This document shows positions 14,644 to 23,229 of a DNA stretch of 64,000 nucleotides, piece after piece; position 1 is the stretch's first letter; each line of letters starts with the position of its first letter. This DNA is from Xanthomonas hortorum (lineage in GTDB: Bacteria; Pseudomonadota; Gammaproteobacteria; Xanthomonadales; Xanthomonadaceae). The stretch is taken from NCBI RefSeq assembly GCF_002940005.1, contig NZ_MDEF01000001.1. The stretch is one strand, 5' to 3'. The position numbers and the translations under genes were made by a program. The notes under the pieces are model-generated. The model searched no databases. It was not told the DNA's origin and was given only the letters and a program-made list of their open reading frames with translations.

Positions 14644-17210
14644 GCCATGAGAAAGATGTCGTCGTCATCGGTGCCGGCTTTGCCGGTCTGTATGCCGTCC
14701 ACAAGCTGCGCGACCAGCTCGGGCTGGACGTGCAGGGCATCGAGGCGGCCGGTGGCGTCGGCGGCACCTGGTGGTGGAACCGCTATCCCGGCTGCCGCTG
14801 CGACTTCGAATCGGTGCACTACAGCTACTCCTTTTCGGAGGAACTGCAGCGCGAGTGGGAATGGTCGGAACTGTTCGCCTCGCAGCCGGAGATCCTGGCC
14901 TATCTGGAATGGGTGGCCGAGCGGCTCGACCTGCGCAAGGCGTTCCGCTTCGATACGCGCGTGTCCTCGGTGACATGGGACGCGCCGTCGGCGCGCTGGA
15001 TCGTCCGGACCGAAGATGGGCCGACCTACGCGGCGCGCTACGTGGTCAGCTGCGTCGGCATCCTGTCCGTGCCCAAGAGCCCGGAGTTCTCCGGGACGGA
15101 GACGTTCGGCGGCGAGTTGTACCGGACCAGTCACTGGCCTCACCAGCCGGTCGACTTCGCCGGCAAGCGCGTCGCGGTGATCGGCACCGGGTCGACCGGC
15201 ATCCAGGTGATCCAGGAGGTCGCCAAGCAGGCCGCGCATCTGACCGTGTTCCAGCGCTCGCCCGCCTACGCCGCGCCGCTGCGCAACGCGCCGCTGACCG
15301 CCGAGCAACGGCGCTGGAACGCCGACCACCATGCCGAACTGCGCCAAGGCTCCAGGCACAGCTTCATGGGCATCCCCTACGAGGGTCCCGCCGGGCCGGC
15401 GCTGGCGTTCACGCCGGAGGAGCGCCGCCGGATCCTCGACACCTACTATGAACGTGGCGGGTTCCCGCTGCTGCTGTCCACCTTCAGCGACATCCTGTTC
15501 TCGCAGGAGGCCAACGACGTGGTCGCCGACTACATCCGCGAGCGGATCCGCGAGCGGGTGAAGGACACGGCGAAGGCCGAGCTGCTGTGCCCGACCGACC
15601 ACCCGTACGGCACCTACCGGCCGCCGTTCGAAACCGGCTACTTCGAGGTCTACAACCAATCCAACGTCGATCTCGTCGATGTGCGCCAGGCGCCGATCGA
15701 GGCGCTCACGCCGCAGGGCCTGCGCACCAGCGCCGCCAGCTACGAGTTCGACGTCATCATCCTGGCCACGGGATTCGACGCGCTGACCGCGCCGCAGGTG
15801 GCGCTGAACGTCACCGGCCGCGACGGGCTGACGCTGAAGGACAAGTGGGCGCAGGGACCGGCCACCTTCCTGGGTTCGCAGGCGGCCGGCTTTCCGAACT
15901 TCTTCATGATCATCGGCCCGCAGAGCACCGGTGCTTCCTACAACGCGCCGCTGGCGATCGAGGACGCGATCGACTTCGCCGCGGGCGTCATCGACCATGC
16001 CCGCCAGGCGAAGGTGACGACGGTCGAGCCGATACCGGAAGCCGAGCGCCGCTGGGGGGAGCTGTGCGACGGCATCCTCGGCCTGACGCTGCTGCCCAAG
16101 GCCGAGAAGGCCTGGTGGCTGGGCAGGAACGTCGCCGGCAAGCCGCGCGGCGCCTACATGTTCTTCGGCGGCGCGCCGCTTTACCGTGCGTACCAGGCCG
16201 AGATCGCGGCCCACGGCCATGCGGGCTTCGCCTTCGACGGCAAGGCGGAGCCGCTTTCGCCGTTGCTGCGGCTGACACCGGTCGCGGCGACCGTGGTGGG
16301 TGCGCTGCTGGTCGGCGAGCCCAAGCCGCCCGAGACGGTCACGCTCGAGGAAACGCGGGCGCAGATGGAGGGCCTGAGGCAGCTCCAGGCGCCCGGGCCA
16401 CAGGTGCGCGTGGAAACCATCGACCAGCCTCGCGCCAGGATCTACGTCCCCGACGCGGATGGCCCGCTTCCGGTGATCGTGTACTACCACGGCGGCGGCT
16501 TCATCGCCGGATCGCTGGATCTGGTGGACAGTCCGGCGCGTTCGATCGCCGCCAATCTCGGCGTGATCGTGGTGAGCGCCGGCTATCGGCTGGCGCCCGA
16601 GCATCCGTACCCGGCTGCCACCGACGATACGTTCGCCGCGCTGCAGTGGGTCCACGAAACGATCGGCGAGTACGGCGGCGATCGCGACAGGATCGTGGTC
16701 ATGGGGGACAGCGCCGGCGCGACGCTGGCGGCCGTCGCCGCGCTGCGCGCCCGGGACGCCGGGATCGATCTGGCCGGGCAGGTGCTGATCTACCCGCCGA
16801 CCGATCCTGAAGCGACCACGGCGTCACGTGTCGAGTTCGCGAACGGGCCACTGCTCAGCGAGACCGCCATCCAGGGCATGTGGAACGCCTATCTGGCCGG
16901 TGCGGAGGTCGGGCCGCTGGCCGCACCATCGCGTGCGCAATCGCTGGCCGGCCTGCCCCCCGCGCTGGTGGTCACGGTCGAGCTCGACCCGGTGCGCGAC
17001 GAAGCCGAGGACTATGCCCGCGCGCTCGCCGCGGCCGGGGTTCCGGTGGAACAGCACCGCTTCGACGGCCTGTTCCACAGCACCCTGACGATGACGGCGG
17101 TCATTCCGGAAATCCAGGAACTGTACGCGCGGATCGGCAGGTTTCTCGAAGTGCGGATCACGGGGCATGTCGCGAGAAAGTCGAAGGCGGTGACGACGGC
17201 CGGCAACTGA
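14640..17210 (+). CDS. Baeyer-Villiger monooxygenase fused to an HSL-type esterase
   Basis: One uninterrupted 856-residue frame with two enzymes. Residues 1-540 are a flavin monooxygenase: FAD motif G-A-G-F-A-G at 11-16, G-G-T-W-W-W-N-R-Y-P-G at 41-51, NADPH motif G-T-G-S-T-G at 182-187, Baeyer-Villiger fingerprint region F-G-G-E-L-Y-R-T-S-H-W-P at 156-167, and A-T-G-F-D at 376-380. Residues about 570-835 are a hormone-sensitive-lipase-type hydrolase: oxyanion motif H-G-G-G at 617-620, nucleophile G-D-S-A-G with Ser691, and likely Asp783 and His813. The fusion should turn a ketone into an ester or lactone and then hydrolyse it. The fingerprint has Arg instead of the canonical His at position 162. 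The substrate is unknown; neighbours suggest an alcohol-derived ketone. Confidence 0.9.
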   Translation: MSHEKDVVVIGAGFAGLYAVHKLRDQLGLDVQGIEAAGGVGGTWWWNRYPGCRCDFESVHYSYSFSEELQREWEWSELFASQPEILAYLEWVAERLDLRKAFRFDTRVSSVTWDAPSARWIVRTEDGPTYAARYVVSCVGILSVPKSPEFSGTETFGGELYRTSHWPHQPVDFAGKRVAVIGTGSTGIQVIQEVAKQAAHLTVFQRSPAYAAPLRNAPLTAEQRRWNADHHAELRQGSRHSFMGIPYEGPAGPALAFTPEERRRILDTYYERGGFPLLLSTFSDILFSQEANDVVADYIRERIRERVKDTAKAELLCPTDHPYGTYRPPFETGYFEVYNQSNVDLVDVRQAPIEALTPQGLRTSAASYEFDVIILATGFDALTAPQVALNVTGRDGLTLKDKWAQGPATFLGSQAAGFPNFFMIIGPQSTGASYNAPLAIEDAIDFAAGVIDHARQAKVTTVEPIPEAERRWGELCDGILGLTLLPKAEKAWWLGRNVAGKPRGAYMFFGGAPLYRAYQAEIAAHGHAGFAFDGKAEPLSPLLRLTPVAATVVGALLVGEPKPPETVTLEETRAQMEGLRQLQAPGPQVRVETIDQPRARIYVPDADGPLPVIVYYHGGGFIAGSLDLVDSPARSIAANLGVIVVSAGYRLAPEHPYPAATDDTFAALQWVHETIGEYGGDRDRIVVMGDSAGATLAAVAALRARDAGIDLAGQVLIYPPTDPEATTASRVEFANGPLLSETAIQGMWNAYLAGAEVGPLAAPSRAQSLAGLPPALVVTVELDPVRDEAEDYARALAAAGVPVEQHRFDGLFHSTLTMTAVIPEIQELYARIGRFLEVRITGHVARKSKAVTTAGN

Positions 17211-17336
17211 GGCCATCGCTTTCGACCTGGGAGGTGCAAACACGCAAGGAATCGAAGGTGCTTATGCCTGATTAGCTGTTCCAACAACAACGATCCTGTT
17301 GCCACAGGACGGACATCTGATCCTCGGGAGGGACTG

Positions 17337-18242
17337 ATGCGTATTGAATCTGATGAGGGGAGGCAGCCGCCAGCCAGCAATGGCCGGCGACTGGCGCGGT
17401 GCGGATTGGCCATGGCCGCGGCGAACGTCCATGCGGTCGATGCCGACGCCGGAGACACCACAACGCCGCCGGTGGGCCGGCACCTGGTGCTGCTCTACCT
17501 GCAGCACTCGCAGCAGGACAAGCAGTACGCCGGGGGCGATCTCGTCGACGACGACGGCCACCTGTACGTCAACGCGATGAGCCTGCGCTGGGTGCGCCCG
17601 TTCGAGGTCGGCACCCTCGCCATGGGCCCGCAGGTGATCGTGCCGACCGTCAGCCTGAGGACCAGCGGCTCGTTGTCCGCGCTGGGCGACGAGACCGCGC
17701 TGGGCGACGTCATCCTGACCTTCGCGATCTGGCCGATCCGCCGCCCGGAAACCAGAACCCACATGATCATCAACCCCTTCGTGATCGTTCCGACCGGCCG
17801 CTACGACAGGGATTCGGCGCTGAACATCGGCGAGAACCGCTACCGGGCCGGGGTGCAGCTCGGCTACGGCAGCAACATCACGGACAACGTCAGCGTGGAG
17901 GTCTTCGTCGACGGCACCTTCTATGCCAAGAACGACGAGTTCACGCCGGCGTCGCTGACGCTGCGACAGAAGCCGCTGTATCAAGCGCAGGCCTGGCTGA
18001 GCTGGCACGCGTCGCCGACCACGGTCTATGCCGCCGGCCTGTCCAACACCTTCGGTGGAGAGGGCGAGGTGGAAGGGATCGACCAGGGCAACCGCAGGAA
18101 CACCACCAAGTTCCTGCTGACCACGTCCAGGTTCGTCAACGAAACGACCCAGTTGCTGTTCTCGGTCGGCAGGGACCTCGAGGTCGAGAACGGCGGGAAG
18201 GAATCGGCCCGGGTCAACTTCCGCTTGCTCAAACTGTTCTGA
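17337..18242 (+). CDS. SphA/MetA-type outer-membrane protein of degradation pathways
   Basis: A 301-residue protein matching the 'MetA-pathway of phenol degradation' family: alternating beta-strand pattern, I-I-N-P-F-V-I-V-P-T-G-R-Y-D near residue 145, the N-R-Y-R-A-G-V-Q-L-G-Y-G strand, and a C-terminal strand ending in Phe (L-L-K-L-F), the signal for outer-membrane barrel insertion. The N-terminus is Arg-rich, then A-M-A-A-A-N-V-H-A, a plausible signal cleavage region. GGGAGG lies seven bases before the ATG. Members are found in aromatic, ketone and terpenoid catabolic clusters and are thought to aid entry of hydrophobic substrates; transport has been shown for few. Confidence 0.8.
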   Translation: MRIESDEGRQPPASNGRRLARCGLAMAAANVHAVDADAGDTTTPPVGRHLVLLYLQHSQQDKQYAGGDLVDDDGHLYVNAMSLRWVRPFEVGTLAMGPQVIVPTVSLRTSGSLSALGDETALGDVILTFAIWPIRRPETRTHMIINPFVIVPTGRYDRDSALNIGENRYRAGVQLGYGSNITDNVSVEVFVDGTFYAKNDEFTPASLTLRQKPLYQAQAWLSWHASPTTVYAAGLSNTFGGEGEVEGIDQGNRRNTTKFLLTTSRFVNETTQLLFSVGRDLEVENGGKESARVNFRLLKLF

Positions 18243-18260
18243 TCAAAACGGAGATACCCC

Positions 18261-18974
18261 ATGCAGGCCCATGTCATCCATGCCCACTCGGAGACCGACT
18301 CGTTCGTCGCCGCCATGCGGGACGTCATCGTCAGCCGCCTGGAGGCGCAGGGCGCGCAGGTCGATCACAGCGACCTGTACCGCATGGGGTTCAACCCGGT
18401 GCTGTCGCCGGCGGACTTCGGCCGTCGGCATGACGAAAGCCACCTGGTCTATGCCCTGGAGCAGCGGCATGGCTTCCAGAACCGGACGCTGGCGCCGGAC
18501 ATCCTCAGGGAGATCGAGTGCATCGAGCGGGCCGACGTGCTCGTGTTCACCTTCCCGGTGTTCTGGTTCAGTGTGCCGGCCATCCTGAAGGGCTGGATCG
18601 ATCGTGTCTTCATCTCCGGTCCGTTCTATGGCGGAAAGCGCATCTACTCGCGCGGAGGCCTGAAGGGGAAGCGTGCCTTCGTGGCGTTCAGCCTGGGTGG
18701 CCGTTCCACGATGTTCGGTCAGGACGGCATCCATGGAGAACTGGAACTGGGGATGCTGCGCCATTTCCTCCAGGGAACGCTCGGATACGTCGGCCTGGAG
18801 GTGCTGGAGCCTTTCGTCGCCTACCACGCGCCTTACCTCGATGACGCCACGCGTGCGGACCTGCTGGCGCGATTGTCCGAAGCCGTGGACACCCTGGATC
18901 AGCGTGGCTCGCTGCCGATGCCGGATCCAGGCCAGTTCAGCGACGACTTGAGCACGAGACTCGACCGTCCCTGA
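18261..18974 (+). CDS. NAD(P)H:quinone oxidoreductase-like flavodoxin-fold protein
   Basis: A 237-residue flavoprotein of the NQO/MdaB/KefF group. It has the N-terminal H-A-H-S-E-T-D-S-F phosphate-binding loop, F-P-V-F-W-F-S-V-P-A-I-L-K-G-W-I-D-R-V-F around residue 100 and the later S-L-G-G segment near the isoalloxazine. It starts 18 bases after the outer-membrane protein gene and is probably in its operon. It would reduce quinones or other electrophiles with two electrons from NAD(P)H, perhaps detoxifying pathway by-products. The exact substrate is unknown. Confidence 0.85.
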   Translation: MQAHVIHAHSETDSFVAAMRDVIVSRLEAQGAQVDHSDLYRMGFNPVLSPADFGRRHDESHLVYALEQRHGFQNRTLAPDILREIECIERADVLVFTFPVFWFSVPAILKGWIDRVFISGPFYGGKRIYSRGGLKGKRAFVAFSLGGRSTMFGQDGIHGELELGMLRHFLQGTLGYVGLEVLEPFVAYHAPYLDDATRADLLARLSEAVDTLDQRGSLPMPDPGQFSDDLSTRLDRP

Positions 18975-19083
18975 TGAGTCAGATAACTGCAAGGGATGTA
19001 TCGCTCCGAACGCAAGCGCGGCGTGTGCAGAGAAGGGACATGCGAGCGCGGGTTCGTTTCGGTCGCCTGGGGGGAGTTCGAAG

Positions 19084-20910
19084 ATGAAAACCAAGACCAA
19101 GATCGTTCTCTGGAGCCTTGCCGGTATCGCGATGCTGGTCGGTGCGGGAGTGGCGGGGTCGTACATGATCGGCTCGAATCCGCTGTTCGTCGCAATGATG
19201 GGCATGAATCACTGGTTCGGCCGCAACAATCCGCCGGGGACCCTCCAGGTCGAGCTGCGCCAGCCCGCCTTGCTGCTGCCGGATTCCGCTCGCGAAGGTG
19301 ACGCACCGGCGCTGTCGGCAGACGACGCCGCGCTCGAAGGCAGGGCCGCGGACGATGATCGCGGTGAATGGCGGAGCTACAACCGTACGGTCGCTTCCGA
19401 GCGATTCTCGCCATTGGCCCAGATCAACTCCGAGAACGCGGACCAGCTCGAGGTCATCTGCACCTACGACACCAAGCGGTACGAATCCTTCCAAAGCGGC
19501 ATCATGATGATCGACGGTGCGTTGATCGGCACGACCGCGGAGGACATCTTTTCGATCGATGCCGGTACCTGCGAGGAAAACTGGCGGATACACGAAAGCA
19601 GTGGCCTCGGAACCGTCCCCAACAACCGCGGCGCTGCCTACCTCGAAGGCAGGCTGTTCCGTGCATACCACGATGGCCATGTCCGCGCCTATGACGCCGC
19701 CACCGGCGAGCGCCTCTGGCAAACCTACCTCGGCCAGAAGGGCAAGCGTCTCTGGTTCACGGCCGCTCCCATCGCCTGGGATGGCATGGTCTTCTTCGGC
19801 ACGGCCGGCAGCCACGGCTACAACAATCGCGGCAGGATGTTCGGCCTGGATGCCATGACCGGAAAGCCAATCTGGCAGGCCTTCACCGTGCCCAGGCAGG
19901 CCGACGACGTGCTGCTCGCCGAAGAAGCCTCGTCGCCGGCCGACGTGATGCGTGCATCCTGGGAGAACCCGCCCGGTGTTCCGATCACCGGGGGCGGCAC
20001 CTGGACCTCGTATACCCTGGATCCCGAAACCGGCCATCTCTACGTGCCGGTCGGCAACCCGGCGCCGGTCTACGTCAAGACGCTGCGCCCGGGGGCGAAT
20101 CTGTTCACCAACACGATGCTCGTCCTGGATGCCAGGACCGGCGACTATGTGAAGCACTATTCGATCATGGAGGATGACCAGCACGACTGGGACGTGTCGA
20201 ACCCGCCCATTCTCTATACCTCCCGCGGCGGCCGCAGACAGCTTTCGTTCCACCCCAAGGACGGGCATCTCTACAGTTTCGATCGTGCGACCGACGAACA
20301 GATCTATCGCAAGCCGGTCACGCGTGTGGAAAACATCGATGCCCGATTCGCACCCGGCAGGAAAGTGCACTTCTGCCCGGGGGCGGTGGGCGGCGGTCTG
20401 TGGAGCAGTGCGGCCTACGATCCACGGTTCAACCTGGTGTTCACGGGCCAGACCGAATGGTGTACGACGGCGGAGATTGCGGAGGATGCCAGGGTCCTGC
20501 GCGCGAAGGAGGGCGACGTCTGGTTCGGTGTCGCAAGCCGCAACCCCTACCACATCGTCGGCATCCAGGATCCGCCAACGAAATGGGGCGGCTGGGTCTA
20601 CGCCAGCGACGCCGACAGCGGCGACTGGCGTTGGCGTGCGCGCAGCAACTACCCGGTCACCAGCGGCGTGACGCCCACTGCCGGCGGCATTGTCGCGTTC
20701 GGCGACAAGGGCGGCAACTTCTACGTCCTGCGGGCCAGCGACGGCGAACGCCTGTGGAGTCGGCGCTTCCCGGGCGGGATCGCGGGTGGCGTGATCACCT
20801 ATTCGGTCGATGGGCACCAGCGAGTCGCACTGACCTCCGGCACGTTCCATCCAATGTCGCCGGTCAGGCCGAGTTCCGGCAGGATCATCGTGCTGGGACT
20901 GCGGCCGTAG
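19084..20910 (+). CDS. Membrane-anchored PQQ-dependent dehydrogenase without haem domain
   Basis: A 608-residue protein with an N-terminal membrane anchor (residues about 6-27, not cleaved-looking) and a PQQ propeller domain. The domain begins G-E-W-R-S-Y-N-R-T-V-A-S-E-R-F-S-P-L, has blade repeats of the D-A-x-T-G-E-x-L-W type, and G-G-G-T-W-T-S-Y-T-L-D. The region D-Q-H-D-W-D-V-S-N-P-P matches the H-D-x-W-D catalytic segment of membrane glucose-dehydrogenase-like enzymes. There is no C-x-x-C-H motif, so electrons must leave to quinone or a separate carrier. No vicinal Cys pair is present. It is the second PQQ enzyme of the island and convergent with the receptor/azurin operon. Substrate unknown. 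Confidence 0.85.
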   Translation: MKTKTKIVLWSLAGIAMLVGAGVAGSYMIGSNPLFVAMMGMNHWFGRNNPPGTLQVELRQPALLLPDSAREGDAPALSADDAALEGRAADDDRGEWRSYNRTVASERFSPLAQINSENADQLEVICTYDTKRYESFQSGIMMIDGALIGTTAEDIFSIDAGTCEENWRIHESSGLGTVPNNRGAAYLEGRLFRAYHDGHVRAYDAATGERLWQTYLGQKGKRLWFTAAPIAWDGMVFFGTAGSHGYNNRGRMFGLDAMTGKPIWQAFTVPRQADDVLLAEEASSPADVMRASWENPPGVPITGGGTWTSYTLDPETGHLYVPVGNPAPVYVKTLRPGANLFTNTMLVLDARTGDYVKHYSIMEDDQHDWDVSNPPILYTSRGGRRQLSFHPKDGHLYSFDRATDEQIYRKPVTRVENIDARFAPGRKVHFCPGAVGGGLWSSAAYDPRFNLVFTGQTEWCTTAEIAEDARVLRAKEGDVWFGVASRNPYHIVGIQDPPTKWGGWVYASDADSGDWRWRARSNYPVTSGVTPTAGGIVAFGDKGGNFYVLRASDGERLWSRRFPGGIAGGVITYSVDGHQRVALTSGTFHPMSPVRPSSGRIIVLGLRP

Positions 20911-20919
20911 AGATGCGGT

Positions 20920-21085
20920 CTAGTGTCGTGTCACCCATCAGATGTCGCCGGCCGGGCGCCGCCATCGCAGCGCAGCGCAAGGCGCAGGCCGCCGCCCAGA
21001 CTGGCCGTCTGGGCAAGGACTGCAACGCCGCGATGCGCTTGGATGGCAAGCACAGACCGGCATTCGACGGGTGACACGACACTAG
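20920..21085. mobile_element. MITE-like element, 17-bp perfect terminal inverted repeats, TA target
   Basis: CTAGTGTCGTGTCACCC at 20920-20936 is exactly repeated in inverse orientation at 21069-21085. The 166-bp unit has no credible gene. The outermost C-TA-G on each side fits a TA dinucleotide duplication, as made by IS630/Tc1-mariner-type transposases, which leaves a terminal repeat starting GTGTCGTGTC. The repeat similarity continues weakly inward. It separates two convergent genes that would otherwise be about ten bases apart. A parent transposase is not in the window. Confidence 0.8.
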
Positions 21086-23229
21086 GGTCCGCCACCCCAT
21101 TCCCAGCGCAGCCCGAACAGCGCGCCGCGGCCCGGCCCGGGTTCGTAGTAGCGGCCGTTGCCTTCGTTGACGATCACCGAACCGATGTGGTCCTTGTCCA
21201 GCAGGTTATCGATCCGGGCGAAGCCGCGCAGCCGCTGCGCACCGATGCGCCATTCGCGGGCGACTTCCACGTTGAGCAGACCGTAGCCGGGGGCGCTTTC
21301 GCTGCCTGTGTCGTTGACCGGGGTGGCACCGATGCCCAGCGTTTCCAGCGCGGCGCGCCAGGGCCCGTGTTCCCAGCCCAGGCGCAGGCTGGCCTGCTGG
21401 CGCACGGTGCCTGGGATGCGAGCGCCGGCGGTGACCAGCGTCGAGGGGTCGGTGCAGCCGGCACCGGTACAGATCGGGAAGCTGTCGCGAAAGCTCGCGT
21501 CCAGCCACGTGTAGGTGAAGTCCACGCGCCATTGTTCGCCCAGGGGCAACGCCGCGGCCAGTTCCACGCCCTCCCGGCGCGCGCGGCCGACGTTGCGGAA
21601 GCTGCTGCGTCCGCCGACGTTGCGCGCGACCGCCAGCTCGTCGTCGGTGTCGGCACGGAACAGCGCCGCCTGCAGCGCCGCGCCGCCGGCGTTGCGCCAC
21701 CTGCCGCCGAGTTCGATGTTCTGGCTGACCGCCGGCTTCAGGTCGAAGGCCAGGCCGGCTCCGCCGTCGGCACGGTAACCCAGTTCGTTGAAGGTCGGCG
21801 TCTCGAAGCCGCGTCCGGCCGAGACATGCAGGCGCAGATCGTCGCGTGGCGCGAACGCCAGCCCGGCGACCGGTGTGGTCCGGGTGTACTCGACCCTGCC
21901 GCTGTCGTCCGGGTTGCCGGCGACGACGTAGGCGTCACGCGAGGCGAAACGCACTTCGCTGTGGCGTACACCCGCCAGCAGTGACCAGCGCGGAGCCATG
22001 CGCCACCACGCCTGCGCGTACTGGTCGAGGTTCTCCACGGTGTTGCGTTCGTCGCGGCGCAGTTGGCCACGCACGCCAAGTTCGCTGCCGATGAAGTTCT
22101 CGTAGCCGCGACGATGCTGGCGCTGGCGGTCGAAGTTGGTACCGGCGGTGAACTCGACGTCGCGTCCGCCCAGCCGCCCACGCCAGCTCCAGCGCAGGTC
22201 CGCGCCACCGTAGTCGTTGTCCAGGTCGATGACGCCGCCGGAATTCAGCGGATTGGCTTGCGCGCCGACCGGCAGTGCCAGGTACTGCTCGACCTCGCGT
22301 TGTCCGGCGTAGGCCATCGCGCGCAGGCCGTGGCCGCCGCGCAGCGGCTGTTCGAACGAGACGCCGAGCTGATCCTGACGGGCCGATTTGCGGGTGTTGA
22401 ACTGCTCGGCCACCGCGGTGGCCTGGCGCGGGTCGTCCTGCACCTGCGCCCAGGTCAGGCCCAGCGGATCCTGCGCATCGGGCGCGTCGAGGTGGTTGGC
22501 GACCAGTTGCACGCGTCCGCCGCCGGCCAGGTCGTAGTACAGCTTGGCGTTCAACGATGCGCGTTCTGCCGCGCTGTGATCGCGCCAGCCATCGGTGTCG
22601 AACACGTTGCCGGCCAGCGCATAGCCGAAGTCGCCGTTGGCCCCGCGGACGCTGGCACCGAGGCTGCGGCTGTCGTCGCGACCCGCGCTGGCCTGCACGT
22701 GGCCCCGGTCCGGCGCCTCGCCGTCGGCGCTGAAGATCTGCAGCACGCCGCCGGACGAGTTGCCGTGCAGTGCCGAGAACGGCCCGCGCAGCACCTCGAT
22801 GCGTTCCGCAGCGGCCAGTGCGAAGTGCGAGACCTGGCCCTGGCCGTCGGGCATCGTCGCCGGGATGCCGTCCGCGTACAGGCGCAGGCCGCGCACGCCG
22901 AAGGTGGAACGCGCGCCGAAGCCGCGCAGGGAGATCTGCGTATCCTGCGCGTAGTTCTGCCGGTCGCGCGCCAGCAGGCCGGGCACGCCGCCGAGCAGGT
23001 CGGAGACGTTGACCCCGTGACTGGGGGCGCGGCCGTCGACGGCGACGAGGCTGGAGGAGGCGGGCGCGTCGAACTCCGGGACCTGCTGGAGCCGCGTGGC
23101 GACCACTCGCACCCGGTCCAGCACGACCGCATCGAGTGCTTCCTCGCCGGCCGACGCGGCCGCGGCCGGGACGAAGGCTCCCAGCAGCAGTGCACCGCGT
23201 TTGATCGCATTGCGCATGCAGTCGCTCAT
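21082..23229 (-). CDS. pqqU: TonB-dependent outer-membrane receptor, YncD/PqqU-like
   Basis: A 715-residue receptor with signal peptide (cleavage near A-S-A-G at 25-28), TonB-box/plug and barrel. The plug has R-Q-N-Y-A-Q-D-T-Q-I-S and R-G-F-G-A-R-S-T-F-G (about 90-111), then D-G-I-P-A-T-M-P-D-G-Q-G-Q; the barrel ends with S-V-I-V-N-E-G-N-G-R-Y-Y-E-P. These segments closely match my memory of Escherichia coli YncD (PqqU), which imports pyrroloquinoline quinone, although related receptors share part of them. ATGA overlaps the azurin stop. The island has two PQQ enzymes, so PQQ uptake would make sense. The C-terminus W-E-W-G-G-G-P extends past the usual final aromatic residue, and its TAG stop lies at the edge of the MITE. 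Confidence 0.8.
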   Translation of the reverse strand: MSDCMRNAIKRGALLLGAFVPAAAASAGEEALDAVVLDRVRVVATRLQQVPEFDAPASSSLVAVDGRAPSHGVNVSDLLGGVPGLLARDRQNYAQDTQISLRGFGARSTFGVRGLRLYADGIPATMPDGQGQVSHFALAAAERIEVLRGPFSALHGNSSGGVLQIFSADGEAPDRGHVQASAGRDDSRSLGASVRGANGDFGYALAGNVFDTDGWRDHSAAERASLNAKLYYDLAGGGRVQLVANHLDAPDAQDPLGLTWAQVQDDPRQATAVAEQFNTRKSARQDQLGVSFEQPLRGGHGLRAMAYAGQREVEQYLALPVGAQANPLNSGGVIDLDNDYGGADLRWSWRGRLGGRDVEFTAGTNFDRQRQHRRGYENFIGSELGVRGQLRRDERNTVENLDQYAQAWWRMAPRWSLLAGVRHSEVRFASRDAYVVAGNPDDSGRVEYTRTTPVAGLAFAPRDDLRLHVSAGRGFETPTFNELGYRADGGAGLAFDLKPAVSQNIELGGRWRNAGGAALQAALFRADTDDELAVARNVGGRSSFRNVGRARREGVELAAALPLGEQWRVDFTYTWLDASFRDSFPICTGAGCTDPSTLVTAGARIPGTVRQQASLRLGWEHGPWRAALETLGIGATPVNDTGSESAPGYGLLNVEVAREWRIGAQRLRGFARIDNLLDKDHIGSVIVNEGNGRYYEPGPGRGALFGLRWEWGGGP

